A stretch of DNA of 64,000 nucleotides from contig OZ038422.1 of NCBI GenBank assembly GCA_964036155.1, positions 36,045,201 to 36,109,200 of the forward strand, read 5' to 3'. The DNA comes from Diploscapter coronatus (Eukaryota > Nematoda > Chromadorea > Rhabditida > Rhabditidae). Shown piece after piece: positions 13,507 to 25,800 of this stretch. Below the pieces are notes generated by a model. The model was not told where the DNA came from, ran no database searches, and worked only from the letters and a program-made list of their open reading frames with translations. The position numbers and the translations under genes were made by a program. Position 1 is the stretch's first letter. The number at the start of each line of letters is the position of its first letter.

Positions 13507-16500
13507 ATGTTTTCCCGCAACATATCAGTGAACGCGTCGGTAGTAGCTTCGTTCGACGACTTGATCGCGTACCACATCGTCAATGCCTGTCTCGGTTCGG
13601 CCTGTCTCATGATCAATATTCTCCTTCTATTTATATTCCTCTCCTATCCGCCCTTCAGAAGGAAATACGTCGTAAGTTCATTCGAATTCTTTTGTCCCTC
13701 AAAAATTGTCTTGGAAACGATTACAATAATTCATAACATTTGACCCAAGTATATCCGCTGTAGGACATTTTGGGATTCTTGAAGAATATTTTAGAAACAA
13801 GCTATGTTGTCATTGTTCAGAAATATCAAACTTTCAAAATTATTTTGACAAGGATGGGAATAAGATATAAATATTTTCGACTCTGTAAAATGCCAGTGAC
13901 AAATGAATATTAGATGAAAAAGATTGAGAATTTTCACTAAAATGTGTGTGTTTCAGCTTCTTATATTGCTATGTATCGGCGATTCGATCAATAGTCTGGC
14001 GACAGTGCTAACCGGACTGAACAGAATTTATCTCTATTCGACTGCGATGCGCACTTTGACTCTGCCCGTCCGAAACTCTCTCGAATGCGCCAGTGAATTG
14101 TGGCTCATCATCAAATTGATAGGTACAATAACACAACATCATATTGAACGAGAATTATGCATCGGTACATTGAATAGGAAAAATATCAAAGGTTTCACAC
14201 ACAATGCTGACCGTCTAGTTACAGTGGTGCACATAAGTTTGGAATATTTTGTGATATTTGATGTATGCCCAGTTCATTCATTTATAGTGATCAGATCTGA
14301 TTAAAATTTTGTACACATATTGGGCTACATAAGAAATGACTGTATGACAGCTTTCAGCGCGATTCGAATCCATACTTGGGGTTTTCACAAGTTTTGAAAA
14401 TTTTTAACCATAAGCGAAAATTTTCAACTTTTGAAAATTCCCGCGGTCCATGTGAGTGAGCTACAAAGCTGGTTAATGGCGCGTTTTAGCATTGATTTAC
14501 TCGAATAATGAAATATTTTTAAATTTGATGACCTTCAGGAGATTTGTTAATACCAGTCTGCACATTTTGGATGGGAGTTGAACGATTTACTGCAATAATG
14601 TTTCCCATTTTCTACCGATTGAGTGTCGACGGAAAAGCCGTGAAGTAAGAACTACATTTTAGACAATTTATAGTTTACCTTCTCATCCTAAGACTTGCAA
14701 AATTGTTGTTATGCTCTTCAGGAAAAATTGCAAACTTTTTCAATCGTCTACTGAAAGGTTATGAGAACGTGTTATTTGGAAAGTCAAAATGAGCAAAGCA
14801 CGATGATTAAATATTCAAATCTGAAAATACTTACCTAGGAAAACATCCCAAAAAAGAAGAATTTCCTACCCATTCTCATCTATATAATCTGAAAATTTCA
14901 CGCAACTACATCTAGACATGTAAAATAAGATGAAAAATGAGTATGGTATCATCGCTATTCTTCCTTTTGCAGAAACTATCACTGATCAGAGTTTCTCATC
15001 AAGTCGTAATTCTTTAGATTCGTGTTCATTCCCGGAATCTCGTGTATATTCGTGGCAGTCTCAATGGTGATTGCATTTTCGATAGCAGCCAATTCGGACC
15101 GTCCCGTGCATTTCTATTGTGGAAGGAAGGCCGCGTTCGGAGAGAACTTCGGCACGTTCATCTATTTGTGCAACATCGTCTGCAACCTCGCAAGCAGTAT
15201 TCTCAATGGGGCAGCTTATCTACGGGCCAGACAACTATGCAAAATACAGTACGTCATTTTGTCGTCTATTACGATTTCTTTGAAATTTTTCTGATCTACA
15301 GACGGGACTATATTTCCTGTATCATTTTTATCATCACTAGTTTGCAGATTTTATTTACAATATCAAAAACACTGAAATGCGCAATGGTTACGCCCTGCAA
15401 ATTTGCGCGCACAAGAAGACCTGTGACTCAAATGATAAAACTCAAAATACGCGTCCTAGGAAAAGTTGTATTTCCACGCCGTAGTAGTCTAGATTATTTT
15501 CAACTTGAATTAGAATTCGAAAAATAGTTTCAGAGCAATAGGAAATTGTGCACTTTTTCAGTTATTTGCATCGTTTTTTAACGAATCAGAAAACCAGCGA
15601 GAAGACGAGATTTATGACGGGAAATGCGGTATTTCCTTCAAGAATCTCAGACACAGAAATAGGCTCTGTGCAACCAACCTTATGCATTTTCTTACGAGAT
15701 TTCTTACAATATAATAAAGAATGTATAAGGAAATGGATTGAATAAGTAAATTGAGAGATGTGATAAATGCAAAATTCAACAAATCGAAAATTTAAAAATA
15801 TAGAAGCTTTCTGTATTTATAAAACATTGATCAATCTTTGAGAATGATTTCATCTGAATGCTATAACATTTACACGTTTTCGTTAAAATTGATATTTTTC
15901 AAACTTTCTTCTTCATAATACTAACATTTTGATGACAAATTTATCACATCTTCCATCTCACTAAATGCTCCATCTGATTCATAAATCCGTTAATTTGCTC
16001 TCACATTGTAATTTACAGATGTCGAATGCAGCGACAAGTGGCCATAATTCGTTATTATCTGCTGATTTCACTGCTATCGACTTTGCTCGTTTCCCTGCCA
16101 AATGCCATAGCCCTCTTCCAGCTCTACGTTCAGAGGGTCGGAGATTCTGTTAGCAAACCTGCATCTTGGTAGGAAGCTCTCTTATGACTAATAATAAAAT
16201 GATGCGATCAAAAATTAGCTTGTGAAATTGAGCTAAACAATGTGTTTAGAATTAGATAAGTCTGACTTTCGAAGCAGAAATACACTGTTAGGTCGATCAA
16301 TGAATTACATATGAATTTCGAACGTTTGATAGAAGAGTTCTTGATAAATTTCATAATAAAAATTTTATGCGATTCAATTCTACGATGAGAATCACTAATA
16401 TAATGTGAATAAATCTTATAGTTCTTATTTGGCTCGCAGAAGGATGAAAAGCTAACTAGATACAATCCTATCCTTCTACATTGTAACATTTTTATGGCTA

Positions 16501-17989
16501 TTTCTCTTTGCATTATATTAAAAACGCAATGTCAGCAAATTTTGCATCTTCTAGAAAATATGAAATTTGAGATATTTGCTCCAAAAATAGCATAAATTCA
16601 TATTCGCGCAGTTTATTTAGTCAATATGATGATGATGCAAATTTAGGTTGCAAACGACGAACAGTGGATTGCACTTTTTCTGTTATTTGATATTGAATCG
16701 GGAATTTCGTCAGAGGGCCTTGATTCAGCTTAAATTGCGAGAGCCACAGGAACACTCCTACTCAAGTAAACATATTTCATAAAAATATGCGGATTATGCA
16801 AAATTAATAGTAGAAGAGTGCAACAATTCATGCTATTTCGTTATTTTTTCAATAGTTTCTTCATTGACAGAATGTGCACAAATGTGGTGTACAAAAAGGT
16901 ATGTGGAGATGTGAAGATGAGAGAAATTGAGAAGATTTGATATAGGATTACGAGAGAGTGAGTTGATTTTGTATATTGTGAATGTTTTAGCAGATTCGCG
17001 CGCTTGTCGAGTTCGAATCAAGTCCTAATGTTTCGTCTATTAGTTTATTAAATGTATGCCTGTCAGGGCTACTTAGTTTTCTGTAGATGGTGGTGAAGGA
17101 AGTAGGAAGATGGCCAGTCAGTTGAGGAGAGATGAATGTGGATTTTGGTTATTGGCTGATTGATGGATGTATGTTAATTTGGGAGTTTCGAGTAGAGTGG
17201 ACATAGATCGATTGGAGATTAGGGGTTTGGGCCAATTGCAGGACCATGTGCTGCACAAGAGCCTTCAAATTCACTACCAAGTTATTTATTCTCTCTCTAT
17301 CAAAACAAATGAACTTCGTTGTCAATTAGCTGATCAACGCGCAACTTTTATCCTCACCAAAGCTGCATTTCCTAAAAATCGATTCATTTCTGCTTCTTCA
17401 TTCTCCTTTTGCTACATTCGACTCACATCTGTTCAATTTGAGTTAGCCATACTCATCCAAAATATGCGTTCGACTTGCAGAATGCGGAGGACAAATGAAT
17501 GAAATAAATGATATCCACATTCACATAAAATAAATGCAAAAAAACATTTATGAATGCGACGTTTCTGCCAAATTTCTAGCATTAATCTTCAAACTGAAAT
17601 TTATGACATCCATTTGCGCGACAAACCCAAAAATGTTGAAGATCCATCATCATTTCAAATAAGTTACTTGAAAATTAGTTGGCAGTGGGGGTTGCATTCA
17701 AAATATTTGATAATTCTCTCATTATTTCTCCAAATTTTCAAATAATGCCAAAGTTATGGGTGAAGATCAATCTGGGTTCAAATGAATAATGTTAACAGGA
17801 AAAAATAATTTACGCAGCCGAGTTTCATTGAGAATAATTTAGGCAATAACATGAACTATTATACAGAAAAAATATCCAGTTTAAAGTGCACATTCTCACG
17901 TTTTTTTCTTTCAGAGCAACATCCTGACGACTGTGACGCTCCTCTGCACCGGCCGTAGTCCCTATGTTTCAACTTGGCTAATAGGCTGA
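13507..17989 (+). CDS. Nematode serpentine (7TM) chemoreceptor-like GPCR
   Basis: Six exons: 13507-13671, 13957-14122, 14539-14644, 15018-15248, 16019-16168 and 17917-17989, encoding 296 residues with consistent phases. TM1 lies in exon 1 after an N-terminus with NxS/T sites; TM2 follows in exon 2; TM3 ends in GVERF (about residues 123-127), the nematode version of the DRY motif, followed by TAIMFPIFY. TM4-TM5 are in exon 4, with cysteines between them, TM6 in exon 5, and a short TM7 ends at WLIG-stop. The ERF motif and layout fit rhodopsin-like chemoreceptor families such as srsx or srx; I cannot choose between them. The protein should sit in the sensory-cilium or plasma membrane. The C-terminal tail is almost absent and no NPxxY is visible, so the last exon could be incomplete or wrongly assigned. 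The last intron is 1.7 kb. Confidence 0.75.
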
Positions 17990-18494
17990 ATAATCTCCTC
18001 AGATAAACAACCACTCAGGGTCTACGATGCTAATTATATTCACACATCCATGAAAATGGCTGATGTTTCCAAAACTCTACGTAAATAAATACAGCCGCGG
18101 ATATGACAGGCAGTTTTATCTGGTTATCCCCCAACAAACACGATATTCATGCATTATTCAAGGAGAGTCTCATGATTTGTAAAGAATTCTCCCTCCCCTT
18201 CTATTGCATTTCCGGGTTCCTCTAATTACACAATATATCACCAAATGTGTACACTATTTCAAAGTACGGTATATCACTTCGTCCATTCATACGAGTCGCA
18301 TTCTACTAGCTTTTCATATGACTATTTATTTTCTGCGTATCATGTTTATAGCTTGTTTCGATATTTATGGCGGTGTATGTGCAGACGAGAATAAATATTT
18401 TGCGACTATATATTTTTATCGAATTTTAGTTTAAACAAAATTTAGATAAAATATTCATTTTAAATAGTATAAGTTTGGATAATTGATAAATGGA
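17990..18494. other. Convergent intergenic spacer
   Basis: Lies between the 3' ends of the receptor and the ABC gene. An AATAAAT sequence near 18084 could be a polyadenylation signal for the receptor. No coding potential is evident. Confidence 0.4.
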
Positions 18495-21400
18495 TTAGTG
18501 AGACTGTGTCTTCTCGAATTGAACATGCCCAAAATCGTCGAAATGCAGAGAGAAAGGCATTCGCTTGCGAGTCGATTCCTTGTTGCTCAGAACGATGCAC
18601 GTCACATTCGATTGAGCAAGAAGCTCATAGATCGATGCTAAAGTAAAATATTACATTTAAAAAATGGTGTTATTATCAGATCTGATGAAAATGAAAATAG
18701 ATTCATGTTTTTTTGCAAACCATAATACAACTTGCTTACTTTCCAAATCTTCCGACAATTCATCTGTGCAATATTCGAACAGAGCAAATTGAGGACGATG
18801 ATAAAGTACACGTGCTAGCTGAATGGAGAGAAGAAACAAAAGATCATGGAGGATTGGAAATTTACCGCCAATTTCTCCTTCTCTGAATTAGTCATTGCAG
18901 CCGTCCAATCGTTTACCTCCTCCAATCGACCGACAAAATGAGACAGTTGCACCTGAAAAATAGAGATTCGCTTTTTCATTGAGAAAATGTTGCCTTCTCC
19001 AAAATTTGCTCAAGCTTGGCATCATTCACTCCATTTCCCATCATGTCTAAATTTCGTATATAAATTTTCTGTGATTCAATAAAATTTGGCTATGATATTC
19101 AGACTTTAAAACATTTATAGCCATCTTTGATTTTATAATTTCCTTCTCAGAATTCTCGTGCTAACCTATCGGTCTGTGCGGATAAATGAGTACATCCCTT
19201 AGGCTGCTCTCGAACACGTACGGACTCTGAAACTTGAACAAATGAAACTCTCAAACATGAAACATGAGAATGAGGATCAGAACAGAGAAGAAAATAACAG
19301 AATCACAGAGTCATTAGCTGCTTTCCTGCTGGCCTATGATTTATAAATAATTCATAAAATATAAATATTCATCGAAATCTGAAGCGAATCACAAGTATGT
19401 CCAAAGTTAGGGATTTTCTTCTGAACTTTAGGCTATTGCATTAGACCATTCATATTTTAGGAGTATATTATAAATCAAAAACTCACTCTGGTGATGTAGA
19501 GGACCTTTCCTTTAGCAGGTCTGGTAAGTTGTCCTTTCTTGTGAGGCATAACTCCGGCGACCGTTTTCATAAATGCACGAGCTCCTTCGGTGCTAGAGAC
19601 GAACACATTTTGTCCACGGCGGATCTGCATTGTTTCTACAACTTCCTAATTAGAAATAAGCTTACTTCAATTGTGCAATTTTCGACGAGATTTTCGTGCT
19701 CTGTACATTCAAATGTAACTTCGTTCAGGCGAATCGTATCATTTTCATAATTCACAGTACCTAAAAAAGAATCTTTGATATTCGTGAAACTATTTTTCTA
19801 AATTTGTTCAGAGTAAATTATTCCAGACAATATTTTTATCTTCATGAAATTATGGAATGAGATTCAATTGAGACAAAACTCCCCACCGTTCAGATTCTTC
19901 CTATGTTTAGCTGCCTGGTTCATTTTGTCCATCATCTGCTCAATCCCTTCCACATTTCTGTGCAGAGATTCTGCTTGACATTTTGCATGTTTGAGCATGC
20001 CAATCGAGTTGTACATCGCCAACATGAATCTGGCTGTGTTGTAGTAGAGCTGCAAGAATTCCGTTTCTCTGGTAGATAACACAGAAAAGAATACTATTAT
20101 TTTGAGCATACGAAGGACGAAGATGAAGATAATTTTAAAAACTAGGAATTTCACGTGATTTCAGATTTCTTTTCGGACAGGAAAGAAAATTTTATGAATG
20201 AAACTACCGGCATAGTTTCGACTTCTGATAGCTCAGCCAACGCTTCGTTTTCTGAGTCGAAGAATGGTCGAGAAGAAGTTGCCCATCCAGCGATCAGTAC
20301 AAGGTACTTCGTGAGAATATTATCAGTCAATGTTGATGTGAGGGTAGCTGCAGTGATTCTCCTCATGTGTGCACTGACTGTGTTCATCATTCCTCTCTGC
20401 TTGAATGTCTCCTGGTCTCTTCCCTGAAATAGTCAAAGAGCATTAGTAAAATTTAAAAAGAAACAAATAAAATTGCTTGCATTAGAAGCGGCAATTGCTT
20501 CAGCATTGGCGACGAGATTCTGGCAATTTCTATCGCTCTTCTTCTCCAACGTGTGACTTTCATGTCGCAATTTTCGAAGCTGCATTTTTGAAAATTGTGT
20601 TTTCACTAAGGAATGCATTTTCTTTACCGGCTTTCTGACTGCCGCCATAATAGCGTGCACGATGATCATGAAGATCAGGAACTTCTTCGGCACTGCAGCT
20701 CCGTGCATTTTCGACAAGACGCGGAAATAGAAGACAAGTTGAATTAGTGCCTGATTTTGAATATCCTCTCAAAAATATCGATAATTTCTACAAACCTTTG
20801 CAATTTCAGCGAATAGATCAACAACGCCTCGACCAACCCTCTGCCCTCCTCGAGATAAAACTTCGCCGGCATTTTCGAAAGACGAATCGTCGTGACACAG
20901 ATTCGTATCCCTCAAAAATATGTGTTACCTCAATTACTGGGTCAACCTTTCTGCACAGTTCTATGGTTTTCGAACGTTATCTTTTGTAGCAGAAAATGCA
21001 ATAAACATTTGCCAAATTGCTGTTTTGGCAGTTCAGGTCTACTATCAGTAAATAACGATTTTTGCACCATACCACAGTGTATCCTGGTTTTTATTCCTGT
21101 TGCCTCTTGTTTACTCATTTTTCAATGTATGAATATAAAAATATAATCCTGAATTTCATTACTTACATTGTGAATTGAGCATGAAGTTGGTTCGAGAGTC
21201 GTTCACCGAAGCGAATTTTCAGTTCATCAGTTAGAAACTGAAACTTGCGTATTTTGTATACAAATCGTGGTGAATATTTTTCCTAAATTACTTAAAAACT
21301 CAATTTACCTGCTTGATAGAAGACACGAATGAAAGTAGAGGTACATTCAGCAGGAATTTCACCAGATTCATTCCAAATTGAACCGAGTCTTTTTCGACAA

Positions 21401-21896
21401 TGAAACTAAAAATCGTCAAGATTAGATGGAACTATGAAATATCTCACGCTTCCATCTTCGTGCATGTTGTAATCGTGTAATAATGCACGTAGACTTCTGC
21501 TATCAAGCTACCAAGTAATCCATACAAATAGAGAGCCTAAAGTTGTTGAAAATTTGATCAGCTAGGAAGAAAATTGATTTCAAAACCGTCTATGTGAAAA
21601 TTTGTTGTACCTCATGAGAAACGGGTCCAGGAATGAGTTGCTTCATGAAGTGACAGCACATCGAAGCGGTAGAGCATTTCTTGTGGGGAGGAGAATGAAT
21701 GAGGGGTTTCCTAATAGCAAATATTCATTCGAACGAACAATCGCCCTAGAAACTTCTATTGAAATGCTTACGGTAAGTCGATTTGGTAGATTTTCGAAAT
21801 AGCGATGCAGGCAGCGATGGAAGCGAGTGACGGAGCGTAGTCTTTGACCTCGAGAGTCGAGGCTAGCATTTGCAATTTCGACACCACACCGCTCAT
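18495..21896 (-). CDS. ABCD3/PMP70-like peroxisomal half-transporter with dead ATPase
   Basis: Seventeen exons, all in phase, give 617 residues (human PMP70 has 659). Exon tops and bottoms in order: 21896-21772, 21710-21611, 21536-21448, 21405-21309, 21237-21167, 20910-20796, 20750-20628, 20579-20481, 20423-20208, 20049-19887, 19760-19666, 19624-19487, 19226-19166, 19046-18994, 18952-18866, 18818-18740, 18637-18495. The PMP70 fold is followed throughout: N-terminal hydrophobic targeting segment, transmembrane domain with NILTKYLVLIAGW and SSRPFFD, then an NBD with QLTRPAKGKVLY and LRDVLIYP. Known family members use ATP to import acyl-CoAs into peroxisomes. Here Walker A is SSTEGARAFM (about residue 441), the signature is TNSEKEK, Walker B is FALFEYCTDE and the switch histidine is lost (VLSNK). 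Two introns use GC donors. The frame is open without any stop, so it looks selected, not decayed. Confidence 0.88.
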
Positions 21897-22860
21897 TTTG
21901 ATTACCTAGAATAGGCAATTTCAAGCAGATCTCAAAATTGATAAAAACGTGATTTAAAAAAAAAAAAAACTAAACGATAGAAATGCTCCAGTGACATTAA
22001 TTTCAGGAATGAAATTTTAATAAGAAACATGAAAATGAGAGTTTTAGATAAAATAGTAGAAGAACCATAACGAAGTTCAAGATTCACGAACAAATATTAA
22101 TAAATTATGACTAATGACGGAACTGGCAATAAACTTTCTAATTAATTACGGAAATGTGCCGATCAAACACACAAACGGAGTGTAGAATAATGTCTGAATG
22201 CAAGCTGATTGCGCTGATTATCGACTGCAAATCTGCTTCCAAACTGATATGGAAGGAGAAGAGAAGAAGATAAACACCCTTCTGCAACAAAGGAAAAGGA
22301 GAATAACAAAATTCCTCTTCAAGTTCATTCATTCGATTTTTATCAATAATTTGATAATAATGTCAAAAACTAAGAATTTTTACAAGAAGAAAAAATTATG
22401 TGCGGTTTGAGTATCTCGCAGTCGGGTGTTAGTCAAGCGAAACAATCGAATAACGAACAATATCGCGATACAGAAAATAAATTTATTGATTGGAACAGAA
22501 AAAAATAAAGCGCTTAACGATTCCTGAGAAATCGGAGTAAAAAATGAAAAGGCGATCGAGAAAATCTCAAAAGGGGCAAAAGAAGCCTGCAATATATCTT
22601 ACGAAATATAGAAAAAGTGCGCGACTGCACATTATCATTCAATCTTGAAATAGTTAAGATAAAAAAGGATATGATAAGGGATGTTTTGAAAGAAAAACAA
22701 TCGTACAAGAATCGCAATTTTTTAAAACTTTTTGCATTTCTTGATTCCTATTCAAAGAAATGCACCAACTAATGAGAAAAAAGTATTTGAACCAAAGACA
22801 AAAATAAATGAAAAATTACTTGTAATTGTCCAATCCACCTATAGTCGTTGACTGTGCTGT
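21897..22860. other. Intergenic spacer between MSH5 and the ABC gene
   Basis: Both flanking genes are on the minus strand. The gap of nearly 1 kb is too long to suggest a tightly spaced operon. It is A/T-rich with an A12 tract near 21957 and no supported gene; it presumably holds the ABC gene promoter and the MSH5 3' untranslated region. Confidence 0.4.
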
Positions 22861-25800
22861 TCAATCTTCGATTTCTTCAATGTGCAAATTCTTCTCGATA
22901 ATTTTCATCAATTTTTCCTCGTCCTCCTGATTTTCGAGTTCCATTTGCGAGAATTCTTCACTAAAATTAGGAGATCGAATGCAAATTCCATTTCAATTCA
23001 CAAGAATAACTTATTCATCAGTCAAATGGTTTTTTTTTTCTAAATTACTTTTTCAGTAACTCTTCTTCCAACCAGCAGTAATAAAATCCCGCTTCATTTT
23101 ATATTCATTTCGAACAATTTCATCTTATTATGACTATAATGCTTACAATATTGTGTTATGACATGAATTTCGTGTTTCATCTGCATGAAATTTGCAGAAT
23201 GATAACCGGAAATTTGACAACTATCGTAAAATATGCCGAACTCACATGATTTTATTCATTCCATGCAGAAGGATCTCATTGGTATTCCTTTCCTGCTCGC
23301 TTTCTTCCAACTTAATTTCCGTTAGCGATTTTCCCTCTTTTAGAGCCGTGTACACCTCAAAATACAGATTAATTCTAGAATTTCAAAACAAGATGAATAA
23401 TTTTAGATTGAATTTCCTGCAAACTAGACTGATAAGATATGGATTTCGGCGAAAATAGTGCCTTTTTCAGAAGAGATAACTTTCTTCAACAATTTTTTTT
23501 ATAAGAAAGCAGTAACGAGTTTGTTTGAAATTTATTCTTAAAATAGTTCAAAAATAAAAGTAAAAAATCGACGACTAACTTGAGTGCATCGATCGATGAT
23601 CGAGTCCTCGATGCCTGCTTCTCTGAAAGCAATTGTGACGAAAATCGTCAATAATAAATACAACTAGCAATGTTTCAGGGGTAAACATTCAATATTTCGC
23701 AATTTCAAGAGATGAGTTGGGAAGAAAAGTTTCTTTAATTTTCATATTTGGCGGAAATTCGTTAGGAATTCCTACTTTGCAGTGTGAACAGCGAAGGAGC
23801 AATCGACGACTCCATCGATCAGTTTGTAGAGGAATCGCATTCGGTCGCCCACTTGGCGAGTTTCGAAGGTCTAAAATGGAAGAAGTTGGTGAAATGGAAT
23901 GGATTATTCTTCGTAATCTAAGAATTTCAGCATTGTCTATGAAAGATAAATTTCCATTCTGATTGATTTTCCGCCTAACATGTTTCGTTTATGTCATTAT
24001 TACGTTTCTTCAATAAACATTTCGAAATGTCCCCTTTGAAAATTATGCCTGTGCTGCAGTAAATTCAATTCTTTCAAGAATTCAATAGAAAGAAAATTAC
24101 ATCGTTCAAAAATCATTTGACAGGAAATTTAAATTCAAACACAAACTATTAAATACTTTAAATAGTGGACAAATCTAAGTTCCTAATTTATCTTCAATTT
24201 TGCTGCGGATGTCTAGTTATTTCTGAACGGAAAATGATAAAGTAGTGCTTTGAAAAATAGACTACAGAAAGTAAAATGAATATTGCTCTGATAGATAATT
24301 TTATTTTCACTTCTTCTCCTTATTTTTCAATTATTTTTAGACCTACATACAGACTTGGAAAATTTCGAAACGTGATTAACCACATGAAATGAGATAGTGT
24401 GGTTATCAAGGGATAAAAAGAAGTTATGTTCTTTTTCTCTCGATAAAGCGTACTATCTCGCTTCATACAGTTCGAGATTTCCCAAGTCTACCTACATGGA
24501 AAGAAGCGACCGAGTGATCGACAGGAATATAGCTGGCGATGGCGTGGAAATGCGTGGAGGAGAGCAGATGCGGACACCTGGAATTGCCCTTCTCGATCCA
24601 GTAGCTCAGAACGGACGACAGCAGCGAGAGACCCACTTCCTAAATCATTTTCTTGCAAATATTAAAAAATGCAAAAAAAAAAAAAAAAAAACGTTGCTAC
24701 TTTGAGTGGATTCTGGAATCACTACAAAAATGCTTGCGATAAAAGTCTTTGCAGAAATGTCAAAGACATAATTGCATTTTATCAGCCAAAATTATAAAAC
24801 TATTTCGACGATTTTGTATTCTTTTCGTACACTTTATTTAACTTATATGTTACTCACAGTCATAGTTCCTTTGCCGAATTCGTCGATTATGACGAGTGAG
24901 TTGCCTGATGCACGACGGATTGCCATTGCTACCTGCAACAGAATCATCGAATTTTAGTAAGTCCTTCGAAAAGAGAATGCAGTAAGCATGTGAATCTAGT
25001 CGTGCATTATTTCAGTTGTTTTCTTCTATTTTTGAATATAGAACGATAAACATGAAAGTTGTCATGAATGCAGTCACGGAACTACCACTACTTCACCTCT
25101 TGCATAAAAATCTTCAATTACCTGATTCAAGTCGATGGCGAAAGTGGACATGCCTTCGAGAACGTAGTCGACCGTGTAGAGCCTGGTCATGATTTTGTCG
25201 ATGCGCCCGATTCGAGCTCCTTCGGCAGGCACGAAACTCCCGATGTGCGCCAGGAATGCGATCACTCCTACCTGCATTTTCTTCATTCTTTCAAAAATAA
25301 ATTTAGAAAGCGAACCATTTTCATGTAGACCGTCTTTCCACACGAGTTTGGGCCCGTGAAGATTTTCGCCTTCGAAAAATCACCGCCGGAACTGAAACTT
25401 ATCATCTTTCTTATCTGGCAATAAAAATTTTAAAAATGAAGAATGAAAAGCCTTATTAAAACTTTACCTCAGAAACTTTTTGGCAAAAATTCAAGGCTTA
25501 TCAACCTGATTGGATTTCCGACGAAACTTTTCTTGATCTTCTTGACAATGAGTCTGGCGAGGGGATGCTCCGCATTCTTCGCTTCGATTGTCGACGAATC
25601 CACCAGTTCGGGGCAGCGCCAGCTCAAAACTCAATCATCATATCCCTCTGAGAAGTTATTTAGTTATCAAATTTCACAATTACTGAGCAGACAGAAAAGT
25701 TTGGAAATCGCCAGGAAAATAAGATGAACGACTTATTGCCATTGACCTATTACTTTAGAGAAAATAAATGATGCACAAATTTGATGTGCAAAGCGTTAAT

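Noticed and set aside
15042..15527. 161-residue open frame on the plus strand
   Set aside because: Wrong-frame shadow of receptor exon 4; the other frame gives clear membrane helices.
16995..17025. GAGTTCGAATC, similar to a tRNA B box
   Set aside because: No acceptor or anticodon stem can be folded around it.
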